Below, one piece after another: positions 1-10,199 of a stretch of 64,000 nt of DNA. The position numbers were made by a program, and so were the translations under genes. Source of the stretch: Apoda limacodes (Eukaryota; Arthropoda; Insecta; Lepidoptera; Limacodidae); the NCBI GenBank assembly GCA_946406115.1, contig OX291547.1, positions 749,001 to 813,000 of the forward strand, written 5' to 3'. Each line of letters begins with the position of its first letter. The first letter of the stretch is position 1. A model generated the notes under the pieces. It was given only the letters and a program-made list of their open reading frames with translations. It did not search any database and was not told the DNA's origin.

Positions 1-1045
1 CACCACCCTGCAGCTTGTGCGCGTGCTCCATCACATGGCCTTCGAGCTAAACAAGGGCAGGCGCACGGTCGGTGTATTTCTCGATATGGAGAAGGCCTTC
101 GACCGGGTTTGGCACGAAGGACTACTGTACAAGCTGCTGGACACGGATCTCCCGCATATGCTCGGTCGAGTAAAAGCTTCGTTTCTGGACAAACGGAGCT
201 TCTATGTCTCGGATGAGAACAAACACTCAGCAAACAAACCCATTAAAGCAGGGGTACCACAAGGCAGCTGCCTATCGCCTCTGCTCTACGCGCTCTTCAC
301 TAACGACATCCCCACTCTCAGTGATTCCGGTTTAGCTGAAGGTGTTGAAGACGTACACCTAGCGCTTTACGCGGATGACAACGACTACATGTCCTCTCGC
401 AAAGCAAAATTAGCAGCCAAGAAAATGCAGCGTCTATTGGACACTTTGCCCGGCTGGCTCGACAAGTGGAGAATAGCCGTAAACGCCAGCAAAACAACTG
501 CAATTTTGACCGGCCAACAAAGATTCCTCCCACCGAAACTTGTGTTTCGAGGCCAAGTCATTGAGTGGCAACCCAGTGTAAAGTACCTTGGTTGCGTTAT
601 AGACCGCCCCTTGCGCATGCGCAAAATGCCTGACCATGTGTCAGCACGCGCGGTCGCAGCACGGGCGGCGCTTAGACCTGTACTTTCCTGTGATTAGCCT
701 CTCAGAACCAAAATTCGCCTGTACAAACTGTACATTCGGTCGAGACTGACCTATGCAGCCCCTGCTTGGTACGGACTTTTATCTTCATCCAGCAAACATA
801 AGCTCCAGGTTGTCCAAAATAAGTCGCTGAGAATAATAACCGGCGCCGGCCGCTACGTCCGAAACTCCACCATCGCTAGAGACACCAAAACCGAATCACT
901 CGCAGAGTTCATATCTGGTTTGTCCAAACACCTCTTCGATCGCGCTGATAACAGCCACCATCAACACCTTAGGGGGTCATTGCCCCGCTACACGCCCGTC
1001 CACCTGAAGGACGTTCTCTCCCCCGAGAGCTCATCCCTAGAGGTG
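1..1045 (+). pseudogene. Non-LTR retrotransposon reverse transcriptase (Jockey/X-element-like), 5' cut by window edge
   Basis: One reading frame (codons starting at base 2) runs to about 1045 and reads as the C-terminal two thirds of a non-LTR reverse transcriptase. Visible landmarks in order are FLDMEKAFDRVWH (palm motif A), KAGVPQGSCLSPLLY (motif B), LALYADDND with the catalytic YADD at 368-379 (motif C), and the thumb-like stretch RLYKLYIRSRLTYAAPAWYG. The enzyme would copy the element's own RNA at a nicked chromosomal target. A single TAG at 695-697 interrupts the otherwise open frame just before the PLRTKIRLYK thumb segment, so the copy is probably inactive but fairly young. The endonuclease domain and 5' end lie outside the window. 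Assignment to the Jockey group rests on remembered resemblance; the domain identity itself is secure. Confidence 0.85.
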
Positions 1046-1059
1046 AATAATTTTATTTA

Positions 1060-1375
1060 TTCACCCACTTACCTACTCACCGCCCTTCTTCCTTTCCTTT
1101 CACTCCACCTCTACTTGATTTTATTCCGCTTTTATGTTATTTCGTTTTTATTTGCTTTTTATCTTTAGTTCGTTTTTAGTTCGATTTTTAGTTCATTTTT
1201 ATTCTGTTTTTGCTTTGTTTTCTTTTTTCGTTTTTATTTTATTTTGCTTTTATTTTATTTTAATTTGCTTTGCTCGTTTTATTTTTATTCTGTTCTTATT
1301 TTGCGCCCTTACCCCGTTTTTATTTTTATTTTCATTTTTATTCTATTATTTTCATTCTTCATATCGTTAAAATAC
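1060..1375. repeat. T-rich low-complexity tract after the non-LTR element
   Basis: The plus strand consists largely of runs of T broken by A, C or G, with TTTTA and TTTTATT-like words repeating. Open frames here are simple-sequence artefacts rich in Phe, Leu and Ile. It may be the untranslated 3' tail of the preceding element or independent simple sequence. Confidence 0.6.
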
Positions 1376-1477
1376 ATTCACCATCAAGGGGCCTGAAAAG
1401 TAGGCTTCCTTTCAATTTCACCGGGGGTGATCAGCACCCTTGAGCTTCTGCCCGGGTCAGGGGATCCCTCCCATAAA

Positions 1478-2170
1478 TTAAAAGGTAAATTCCCCTCCCC
1501 CCGACACCCACACCTCAACACCCAATAGGGTGACAGAGAAGAAACCCCCACGCATGCTCCTTTCCATTCCGCGCTGGCATGTCCTAATTGATTGTTTTAC
1601 TTTATTCGTAAAAACCCATGTTTGGCAACCATATAGCATGGTTGGTAGCACGCAGGTTTCCATTACAGTTAACTTCATATCTAAATTGTAATTGCCTTTT
1701 AAAATTTCCTTTTGACTCCAATATATTTTTTCCATGCTAGATTTATTCGACGGTTGATTTCTTCTGCGTTACTTTTTTTGTTGAAAGATATAAACTTGCC
1801 TAGGTATATATATTTTTCTACAATCTCCAGTGTTTGTGATCCGACGTTTATTAATACTGATTGACCATTTGTCATGATTTTTGTTTTACTATTGTCATTT
1901 CTAAGCCTGCTGTAGCACTTGTTTGATATAATTTTTGCTAAGCATTGTTTCCAATCGTTTTGGGTTCTCATTAAAGATGACAATATCGTCTGCAAATCTA
2001 AGATGACTCATGAAGTCTTTGTTGATTTTTATACCATTATTCTTCCAGTCTATGTTATTAAATACAGTAGTACGGCTTCAAATAGCTTAGGAGATAGAGG
2101 GTCTCCTTGTCTAACACCTCTTTCTATCTTGATGTCTTTTCTTTTACTTTCTAATTTAGCATTGCTTTAG
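1478..2170 (-). pseudogene. RTE-type reverse transcriptase fragment
   Basis: Minus-strand pieces read ERGVRQGDPLSPKLF (motif B) and then, across frameshifts, RFADDIVIF (motif C, near 1985-2010). They continue through KYIYLGKFISF, RRINLAWKKY and LPTMLYGCQTWVF to the C-terminus. FADD is the usual RTE active-site form. At least two frame changes are needed between motif B and motif C, and the finger domain upstream of about 2170 is absent or unrecognisable. Confidence 0.75.
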
Positions 2171-2291
2171 AATGTTTTAGAGTTTTTAGAATGCTTGTTC
2201 TCGATTTTATTTCTGATGATCCCGTACCTAGTTTTTGTATCTCTTTTTATGTGATATTAATTCCTTCTTTGCCTGTTTTGTATTTCTGTAT

Positions 2292-2531
2292 TTAGCCAGA
2301 TTTGTTTCTATTATTCTTTATCTGTATATCGTACTCGTAGTCTTGTTTAATTGATTTTTTTGTTTCTTTAAATATTTTACTAAGTTCATTTCTAGTTCTT
2401 TTATATTTAGGTTTTATTTTAATAAGTTCTGATCTTTTTTTCAATAGGCTTTTTGTTTTGTCGTTCATGATCTTGTTTGTCTTTGTTGTTTTTAATTTTA
2501 TATTCAGTGCCTTAGTTATAGCTTTTTCCAA
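2292..2531 (-). pseudogene. Lysine-rich linker between endonuclease and RT of the RTE element
   Basis: An open minus-strand stretch very rich in Lys, Asn and Thr (for example KTTKTNKIMNDKTKSLLKKR) sits between the endonuclease and reverse-transcriptase fragments. RTE proteins carry a basic linker here of the form K.SLL..R. It has no independent function of its own. Confidence 0.55.
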
Positions 2532-2630
2532 TGTGTTGTAATATGCTTGTACATTATTTGTGTTTTGTTTTTCTTGTTCGAGTTGTGATAAACTTCTCTG
2601 TAGTTGTGTGGTATATAGTTCTTTTTCCTT

Positions 2631-3388
2631 TTATGTAGTCGGATGTTTTAAAGTTGTTTTAAAGTTTGTTCTTTTTGTCTTCTGAACTCCAATATTTAAT
2701 GTAGCGCGTAGGGGTCTATGATGTGAACTGAAGTTAATATTTGCAATTACTTCTATATTTGTAATGAGTGTTGATCTGCTACATAGTATAAAGTCTATTT
2801 CGTTTTTTGTGTTTTGACCGGGAGAGATCCATGTCCATTTTCTATTCTCTTTCTTACTGAAATAAGTATTCATTATGGACATTTTGAATAGCTTCATACC
2901 GCAATAAGCTTCTCACCTCTTTCATTTCGTTTATCATAGCCGTACCTGCCCATAACAGGATGTTCGTAGTCTTTGGCTTTTCCTATCTTTGCGTTAAAGT
3001 CTCCTATAATGACTATAGTACCGTACGAAATGTCGAGAGCCGATCTGATACCATCATAAAACGTTTCTATTTCGCTTTCTCGTGCTTTCTCAGTATATAT
3101 ATAAACTTGCATGATAGAAAGATATTGGTTTTCAAATTTTAACTGTAGCAGAGCTACTCTTTCTGAGACTCCTTTGAAGTTTATTATATTGTGTTTGTAA
3201 GTTTTATTTATAAGGAATCCGACTCCGTACGAACCTTTAGTCTCCCCTATATAGCATAATATATGGTCAGTGTATTCTTCGATGTTGCAGTTGTTTCTTC
3301 TTATTTCTGTAAGTCCAATGGCAGTTGATATTTTGAAGAGCGTGGGATAGCTCTCGGTATTTTTCATAGGATGACAAAGATCTTTCAT
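2631..3388 (-). pseudogene. RTE-type AP endonuclease domain fragment
   Basis: Two adjacent minus-strand frames give an almost complete apurinic-like endonuclease. Visible are IGLTEIRR (expected catalytic Glu), YGVGFLINK, IVIIGDFNAKIG (DFN catalytic block), an RYGYDKRNERGEKLI segment, TWISPGQNTKNEIDFILC, and SSHHRPLRA. The last motif is normally SDHR, so a catalytic Asp appears replaced by His. A frame change or short loss near 2894 joins the two halves. This domain would nick the target site for reverse transcription. Confidence 0.75.
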
Positions 3389-3566
3389 TGTATGTACATA
3401 TCCTCAATATATTGTAACTTGCCTTAGTTTTGCTTTTGTACCTTTTACTTGAAGGGTGTCTAATTTTCCCACGATGACCACTCGGATTGGGAAATGTTTT
3501 TCTGATGTTGTAGCTAATTGATTGTTTTTTTGTGTGCGTGGTATTGTGGTGGCCGATGACTATTTC

Positions 3567-3950
3567 CTAACTATTGTGCTCTATTGTGTTCTCATTAAGT
3601 GATAAGGATGAGAAGGACTCTGCTCTCCGGTGCATTAAATCGAAAGCGTTCATGCGATTTGATTTCGTCACGGTAGTGTTATTCGATGGAGCGTACTGTT
3701 TTCGTGCCTGCTGTGCGGCCTCTGGTGATGTCAATTCTTTGCGTTTGCGATTTTCCTGGATATTGTGTTTACCTTCTTTGATTATTAGTTTATCATACTT
3801 TATTACTACGAAATTTCCTTCCTTTCTTTCTTCCATCATTTTATCCTGTAACTGTTTCCTTGTTGCTAGTACTTCCTTAAGAAAGTCTTCTGTGATGTAA
3901 GCATCAATCAATTTCCTTTGATTTTTCAGTAGTTTATTTCGTTTATTCAC
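3567..3950 (-). pseudogene. Upstream (N-terminal) open frame of the RTE element
   Basis: A 127-codon minus-strand frame lies directly upstream of the endonuclease and is charged and helical in character (NKRNKLLKNQRKL, KQLQDKMMEERKEGN). It ends in a Ser/Arg-rich tail. RTE elements have an N-terminal region or small ORF1 of this kind. It was assigned by position and composition only. Confidence 0.45.
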
Positions 3951-4865
3951 TACACTGATCTTGAATGTCTTTTTGCGTTAAAATAATTGTTTTTTAGCAC
4001 TATTGATGTATTCCTATAGCGTATTCTAGTAGGTAGTTTAGTATTGCTTTTAATTATTTAGAGAAACTACTTTTTACAACATATTTATAATTAATTTACG
4101 GGGCGTACAGAAACGTTGCCTCACTTCACCACGCGCCCATAACGCAAACGTATAACGAAAGCGTGATAGTATAAACTCTACGGTAAACCAATGACTAATA
4201 AAAACCAGTCAAGTGTTAGTCGCGACGAACTGCGAAAAACTTCAGGGAGCGATTGGATGCGTAAGGCTAAGGCCCGTAAAAAGTTGGCAAATCTTAGTAG
4301 AGGCCTAAGTTCAGCAGTGTATTGCAGTGGGCTGATGATGAAGTGTAAGTTGAGCCTCCGTTAATGTGCAGTAGTTAGGGAACCCTCAGTGTGCAAAAGT
4401 TTACATTATATAATCACTCCTACAACAACTGCAAAGCTTGTAAGTTGTAAGCGTTATATTTACTGTTTTTACGATCGAAGAAAAACCAAAAAAAAACTTG
4501 TTGAATGAAAATATTATTGTTTATAAAAACACTTACTGCTATATTGATTTCTATCCAGCAATCTGTGAAATATTTCTTCCTTGATGATGAAGCACCAAAA
4601 TTTGGTTTCCCTCTTCACAAGTCCAATTTATCCCATCGTAACCAAACATTACGGCACAAGTCATACAAAATATCAGGGTCCACAAAACACAGCGCTGGTC
4701 AACGTAATGGCAGAAAAAATCAAAGTCCAGGGATAAAGCCCGACGTTGCTTAACTTTGAAAATCGTTTCCAACAAACAAATGTGTTACTGTTTCTCTCAA
4801 TAATAAGCTAGATGGCGCTGTACGGATAATTTAAAATGGGCCTGTTTTTATTATACTTAGAGTTT
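3951..4865. other. Intergenic, no gene recognised
   Basis: AT-rich sequence with a short GC-richer patch around 4115-4330. Short open frames on both strands (around 4505-4775) show no domain I recognise and have no convincing splice or start context. Confidence 0.5.
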
Positions 4866-4940
4866 GTAACGCTTACGTTAAAACTTCGGAGTAAATAAAA
4901 TATTTAATAAAAATAAAACTTAATAATTTTAATTATAAAC
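4866..4940. repeat. LTR-like direct repeat, left copy
   Basis: This roughly 75-bp block begins TGTAACGCTTACGTTAAAAC and recurs with few differences at about 6780-6866. The TGTAAC start resembles an LTR head. Similarity stops abruptly at 4940, where an open frame begins. Confidence 0.55.
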
Positions 4941-5204
4941 GAGCTGCGAAGGCAGATAACTAAGTTATGTCGAGGTTTTGAGGCTGAGGACATTTTAGAA
5001 TCACATCTTGAACCCGCCGATGACATTAAAGGCGTCAGGGATAGTCTTTTAAAGAGCCAAAACAATTTAATTGTCCTAAAAACAAAATTAGATAAAAACC
5101 TTATCATGCGGACTGAGAACCTACTAAACCATGTCTTTCATGGACTAATTCGAATTTGTCCAGTAAATACTGAAGATATTAGAATCCTTTCATTAGCAAA
5201 ATAA
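4917..5204 (+). other. Unassigned open frame (about 95 codons, no start Met near its beginning)
   Basis: The frame is open from 4917 and ends in TAA at 5202-5204. From 4938 it reads like genuine protein: NELRRQITKLCRGFEAED, then LEPADDIKGVRDSLLKSQNN, and a C-terminus ending LSLAK. It is leucine-rich and charged, probably helical. There is no ATG at its start, but the AG at the end of GAAGGCAG (about 4953-4954) could be a splice acceptor. The words AATAAA and ATAAAA overlap the stop, as in a compact terminal exon. I do not recognise the family. It may be a last exon or a remnant carried by the repeat-flanked element around it; the left LTR-like repeat stops where the protein-like part starts. 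Confidence 0.35.
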
Positions 5205-5439
5205 AATATAAAGACACACACTGGTGTCAGCTTAAAATTTTTTTATCAATAATTATATACTAAAATGAAAATTATTAATACTGTTTGACATTTAAAATCC
5301 TAAATAAAATAATGCAAATGAATACAATTGATTTGTGTGATAAAAATATCTATAATCATTTTCTTAATTTACTAATTACAACTACACTAATACAAATATA
5401 AAATATAAACGGTATGCCTACGCTATCCTATCTAAAAAC

Positions 5440-5640
5440 TACACAATTTGGTGGTAGGACCATTCTCTAAGTGCCAGGTCCGTCTGGGTAATTACCACCA
5501 CTTTACTTATTTCTGTCCGTGTTACGTATGTAATTCCGAGCTGAAGGGTAAAGTAGTCAGTCTAATAAGGCACAAGAGGCAATCCATCCGAAATGTCTCA
5601 AACTAAGGACACATCTCTGCAGCTTCACTGCTCGTCTATA
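5440..5640 (+). repeat. Lepidopteran interspersed-repeat tail (GGTAGGACC..GTCTGGGTA..ACCACC)
   Basis: The sequence GTGGTAGGACC, then GTCCGTCTGGGTAATTACCACC, then GAGCTGAAGGGTAAAGTAGTCAG, then AGGCACAAGAGGCAATCC follows the order of words I know from a very common lepidopteran retroposon 3' region. Diverged; boundaries approximate. Confidence 0.45.
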
Positions 5641-6775
5641 GATGTTTAATAAAATCTAATGTCATATACTGCATACTACATGACTTATTTTCAAAACTCG
5701 ATGTTGATGACTCCCAAACTTTTTTTTGTAACGTTCCAAAACTTAAATTTAACCTTAGAATCTAAAACAAGCCTATATACTCCCTGAAATTGTCTTAAAT
5801 TAAATGGAAATAACTATGATTGTAATATTTTTATAATTTTAACATAAAAATCTTTTAAAATTAAAACTAAGTCTATCCAAATATAACTAATAATCTACTA
5901 CTATAACTTTGAATTTAACTATAAAATATTACTATATACTATATTTATAACTTCAGAGCATGGGAGGTGACCTAAAAGCCCCTTACGCTCGAAGCGGACT
6001 GGTTTACTTCGAAAAAATAAGCCTAAAAACCCGGGGCGGAAACACAGTGTGACCCCGTTTACAATAAGCCTTAACACTAGTGATATCTTTGGCAGCTGTA
6101 CAGTTATGCTGAAACTGTTACCACTGATCTTATCCCAAAGATGATATTTATATATTCTATATATTTATTTATAATCTTGATTAACTTAGAATCACATTTT
6201 TGATAATTTACGTATTGGTATTCACTAAATTTAAATCTTTTCTTAAAGTGATACCTAATACTAACTGTTTTTGCAAAATACCTAAAAGTCTTACATACTA
6301 AAATTAAAATGATTAAGAGTCTACACAATGCTATCTACTTATATACGAAAATGCAATCATTTCTACAAATGATTTACTTGTGTTTTTACCGACTAAAGGT
6401 AATGGCAACTAAGGTAATTGTTGTACAATAGACTTCTACCATGAACTGTTGTGAGCTGTTATGACTGCTATCATGTAATACTATCGTTTTTTTAATTTAA
6501 AAGACTATTTTAATACCTACAGACCATTGCGTTGAGTTTAGAGTCTACTCAAATACTCTGCCTGCTAGATGCGTCGGCTCAAATCTACCAAGAGTTCGCC
6601 GCTAATTGAAAGATGATGAATAATAGTTAGGATAGTGTGAGGATTGAAAGGTTTTGCAAGATTGAGGTATGTATGTTGTCATATGTTTGTTGTAAATGCA
6701 ATAGTCAGTAAATTAGATATAGCAAATAGGTTAGTATACGGATTTTACCTAGGAAAAATCCTATCCCAAAAAGCG
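5641..6775. other. AT-rich non-coding sequence inside the repeat-flanked interval
   Basis: No protein-like frame was seen. A GC-richer island at about 5950-6070 has no recognised function. Just before the right LTR-like copy the purine-rich AAAAAGCGGGG resembles a polypurine tract. Confidence 0.5.
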
Positions 6776-6779
6776 GGGT

Positions 6780-6866
6780 ATGTAACGCTTACGTTAAAAC
6801 GTCGTAGTAAATAAAATATTTAATAAATAAAACTTAATTAAATTTAATTATAAACCCTTAATAATA
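6780..6866. repeat. LTR-like direct repeat, right copy
   Basis: Near-copy of the block at 4866-4940, preceded by the polypurine-like AAAAAGCGGGGTA. This supports a 3' LTR head of a decayed or composite LTR element about 1.9 kb long. The sequence continues AT-rich for several hundred bases, possibly the rest of the LTR, up to a GC-rich stretch at about 7080-7190. Confidence 0.5.
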
Positions 6867-8532
6867 TTAAAACTGAAGCTAATTAGTTCTAAACACTTAA
6901 ATCTAGTTTATATTTTCTATATCTAAACAATATAACAATTTATACTAAAATACAAAAATAAATTTAATAATACTCACTAACAAATAAATAATACACATTA
7001 AACATAGAATAAATCTTTCAAAACTTATAAAGGACAAATAAATAAATTCTATTAGTAGATATCTAATCACCTAATCGTCATCGCCCGGCTACCTCTGAAC
7101 CGGTTTGGCGAGTTTCGTACGCGCGCCGCTCGGTCTAGCTGCCTCGACCACACTCACACCTTACCAGCTATCGGCAAGATATGCGACTTACATTTTGTAC
7201 TAAAGATAAGATTTTCTACCTTATAAAGTTTGTATGTATTACTGTTTGTAAGATAGAACAAAACCAACGAAAATGTGTTTCTGTATGGGGACTCCCCTCA
7301 AATTTAAACTCTTTATAATTTGTTAGATTTGCCCCCATCATAAAACATATTCTGTAAAAAATTCAGGCTTTTACCTATTTGGTCAAAAAGATAGAGCCTT
7401 TTAATGGTCGGACAAACAGACAGCGTAGTCTTAGTAATAGGGCTCCGTTGGCACCCTCTGGGTAAGGAACCTAAAAATTAAGTATTGTTTTGGTGACAAA
7501 AAACAAACTATATAGGTTACAAGGTAAGGTAGTTATAGTGAACGGCCGTTGTATTCCGGATTCTGATCTGATCAAAGTAACTAAAAGGGGACGCAAGGTA
7601 CCCAAAAAATCAATTTAAAACAATAGGTAACAATTTCACTAGCTAATTTCGTGTAAACATACATATAAATAATAATAAAATGTATAGGATGGAATACCAC
7701 AATTACAATATACACGCAAATTTTTGGTAAGTCGATTTTTTTTTGCCTACTCGAACTAAAACCTCTGTGCACGCCACTGTTATTGTACACGCACACATGC
7801 GCGACACAGGCCGCAAGCAAATACTAGTAGGACAGGAACAAAAGGTACTGTATGCAGTCTAATTGCATTGAAAGTGTACTTAGCAGAAGTAGTATATATG
7901 CATACAGCCACATATGTATGTATGTACCACGTAAGTAGTGGCGGACGGGGGAGCGTCACATGTCACACGTATGCTCCTAAATGATAATCCAAACGTTGTG
8001 TACTCTAACATATCACGGAACAATAATGATATTACTTGGTATGAGGCCAGATTGGAAATGATAAATCTTGCAGCAATTGGTTTCTCTTCGAGCAGTCGGT
8101 TTGTTTAAATCAATCTTCTTTTTCGTAACACGGAACGGTTGCACCAAACATACAATGGAGCATAGCTCTACTGGAGCGAAACATTGCATTATACAATAGA
8201 AACATCCTAGTCGTAAGCTGTTATCGTAATAGAGTTCCAAAGCAATAAAACGTCAAAGATATCGAAAAAAATTAACAGAAGTGAGTCCGACAGACATCAT
8301 GTCATCAACAATATGTTGCAGGGGAAGTGGATACCGTCGCGCCACTCAACGCGCAGAATTAGAACTTTAGATAATAGGTACATCGCTTCCTCTCGGATAT
8401 ATTTTTATAGTGACATAATAAAACAAATTAAGCATTATTTGCTCTCTAAGTAATTCATCTTTGGTTGCTGACGGTACTGGGACTATATTCGCCTACCATC
8501 GTTTGTTATTCTCATAAAAAATTTGTTTGCAG
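6867..8532. other. Intergenic or 5' intron of AAGAB, with one diverged interspersed repeat
   Basis: Mostly AT-rich. Bases about 7270-7480 (GGGGACTCCCCTC, then AGCGTAGTCTTAGTAATAGGGCTCC, then GGGTAAGGAACCTAAAAA, each read with small gaps) are a diverged copy of the same lepidopteran repeat seen at 30440-30855. The missing first AAGAB exon may lie here, but no convincing candidate was found. The poly-pyrimidine run and TTTGTTTGCAG at 8522-8532 form the acceptor for the next exon. Confidence 0.45.
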
Positions 8533-8717
8533 ACATAATAGACAATGAACCGTCGGGGTCGGAAGTGGAGTGCAAAGTATCATGTTGCAGAATGTGGAGA
8601 ATCACAAACAAATACTACACGCGCGACGTGCAGCTCCATCCAGTGTCAGACGAAGAACACCTAACGCTGGACACGAGTGCAGTCCAAGCGCACATCATCT
8701 ATCTTGCTGAAGATGAG
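8533..8717 (+). CDS. AAGAB: AAGAB (adaptin-binding protein p34) exon, N-terminal Rab-like domain
   Basis: AAGAB assists assembly of the clathrin adaptor complexes AP-1 and AP-2 in the cytosol by binding free gamma and alpha adaptins. This exon encodes about 61 residues including RMWRITNKYYTRDVQL and AHIIYLAEDE. These match the human block around PWTIDNKYYSADINL and AFVVYFDS at the same spacing. The acceptor is TTTGTTTGCAG before 8533 (two bases complete a codon begun upstream) and the donor is GAG|GTAAGC at 8718 (phase 0). The following intron is 3.5 kb and filled with transposons. About 28 N-terminal residues must come from an upstream exon not identified here. Family assignment comes from remembered human sequence; three exons in the correct order make it convincing. 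Confidence 0.8.
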
Positions 8718-9156
8718 GTAAGCCAGGAATAGATACGTTACACACTACACACTAGTATTCTGCCACGTCTTTTTTTTTGATGGATTTTTGCGATAACCTT
8801 AACAATTCAGAACAAAACATACCCTATGTCTACCAGGAAAGAGGGGACGGTATAGAATAAATTAATAGGCATGAACCGATTAGTCTTTCTTAATTTCTCC
8901 AGTACATTGAATATTCACACTATGTACTGAACGGGCGTAGCCAAGTTTTAATATGCGTAACGCATTAGAGAAATTATCTTCTGTTTTTTTTGTTTAAATC
9001 TATCCGCGTTAATATCTGTTCCATAGTGAATATTCATGAGCCAAAGTGTTTAGTCTGGTTTTACTCGTTGTGTTGCGCAAATCGTTTTTTAGTCTAATTA
9101 GGCTAGAGAAAGTTCCTTCTCTCTCTCTGGGATAGCAGTGGAAAAAGGTATGGTAG

Positions 9157-9720
9157 TTAAAATTTGTAGCCAAGCAGATACCCCATCAAAGCGAAGAAAC
9201 TAGCGATCAAAATTTTCCCTGCGCTTCTCGATCGCTTCACTTTCGTAGGCGTTGGTTCGTTTTGAATCGGCCCAACTGTCGACTGAACTTCAAAATTTCG
9301 AATCATATCACGGCACCAATGGCCTGTTTCTGAGCTTCGGTGAGGTTGTGCGTGGCGCGGCACCCAGCGCGAAACTATCCTCCTCACGCGAAAGTGCTCG
9401 TGTATAATCTTGTGAACGCTTCCCGAACCAATCTGCAATGTAAGCTAAATCTCTGCATATGTAATTCGCCTGTTTTCTTGAATTTTTTTTTTACTGCCAG
9501 CACACTTCCTTCCGTGACAGCCGTCGTAGGACGACCACTCCTTTGTTCATCGCCCAAAGTAAGGCCACCGCGCTTGAACTCGCTATGCCAGCGGTATATG
9601 GTTGTTTTTGAAGGTCCTTCATCCATAAAAGCCATTTGAAGTCGATCAAATGACTCATCAGGTTTTAGGCCACATTTAAAATCGCAGAAAATCATCGCAA
9701 TGTTCTCGATGCAGATCCAT
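9157..9720 (-). pseudogene. mariner-family transposase remnant, internally deleted
   Basis: Minus-strand frames read the N-terminal helix-turn-helix region (FCDFKCGLKPDESFDRL, KTTIYRWHSEFKRG, DEQRSGRPTTAV). After a frame change come GSGSVHKIIHEHFRVRRIVSRWVP and HWCRDMIRNFEV, then a jump to PTKVKRSRSAGK. The section that should hold the first catalytic Asp is missing, along with everything after SASFF-like residues. A further frameshift lies between the probable ATG at 9720 and the main frame. The protein would have cut and pasted mariner DNA at TA sites; this copy cannot. Confidence 0.85.
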
Positions 9721-10199
9721 TTTTAAATGAGACACGATAATTTAATTTGGCTCTTAAAAAAAATGTGGAGGGAAATCCGAACAATGGTATTTTTACTTTT
9801 AAATTACCAAATTTTTCAAGTGGCCTTATACACAAAAACTTTTTTTCGCAAAACTTTCTGCGTGGCCAGGTACGTGATGTTAGGACGTCCTCTTTGGCGC
9901 GGGCACAGGATCACAGGTATCAGCCAACGTTGAGGTAACCGTCCGGCAGACCGAGCCACGAGCTGCTGGGCCATCCATACGTGCCAATATGCCTTAGCAC
10001 CAATAGTCGAGGCCTCCTATTCGACCATGATCCGTACCAATATCTCATAGATCTTGCAATACTAGCCTTACCGATCGTAGTCGGTCGAACTTCTAAGACT
10101 GGGGTCGCAGTTGGACTCCTTAGCCCCGCGATCACAGCAATCAACGCCTAACCAGCAAAATTATTTACACTATCACGACATACACATGTACCTACGCCT

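Larger units (their letters stand above)
1478..3950 (-). mobile_element. RTE-like non-LTR retrotransposon, degenerate, minus strand
   Basis: Read on the minus strand from about 3950 down to 1478 the order is an unknown N-terminal region, an AP-type endonuclease, a lysine-rich linker and a reverse transcriptase. This matches RTE-type elements often annotated in insects as endonuclease-reverse transcriptase or as craniofacial development protein 2-like. Several frameshifts and at least one internal loss in the reverse transcriptase show that it is dead. The element is A-rich on its coding strand, which explains the T-rich look of the plus strand here. The exact ends were not determined. Confidence 0.75.

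Noticed and set aside
8013..8532. Search for the first AAGAB exon just upstream of 8533
   Set aside because: No frame here resembles the N-terminal start of p34 with a donor in matching phase; left unannotated.
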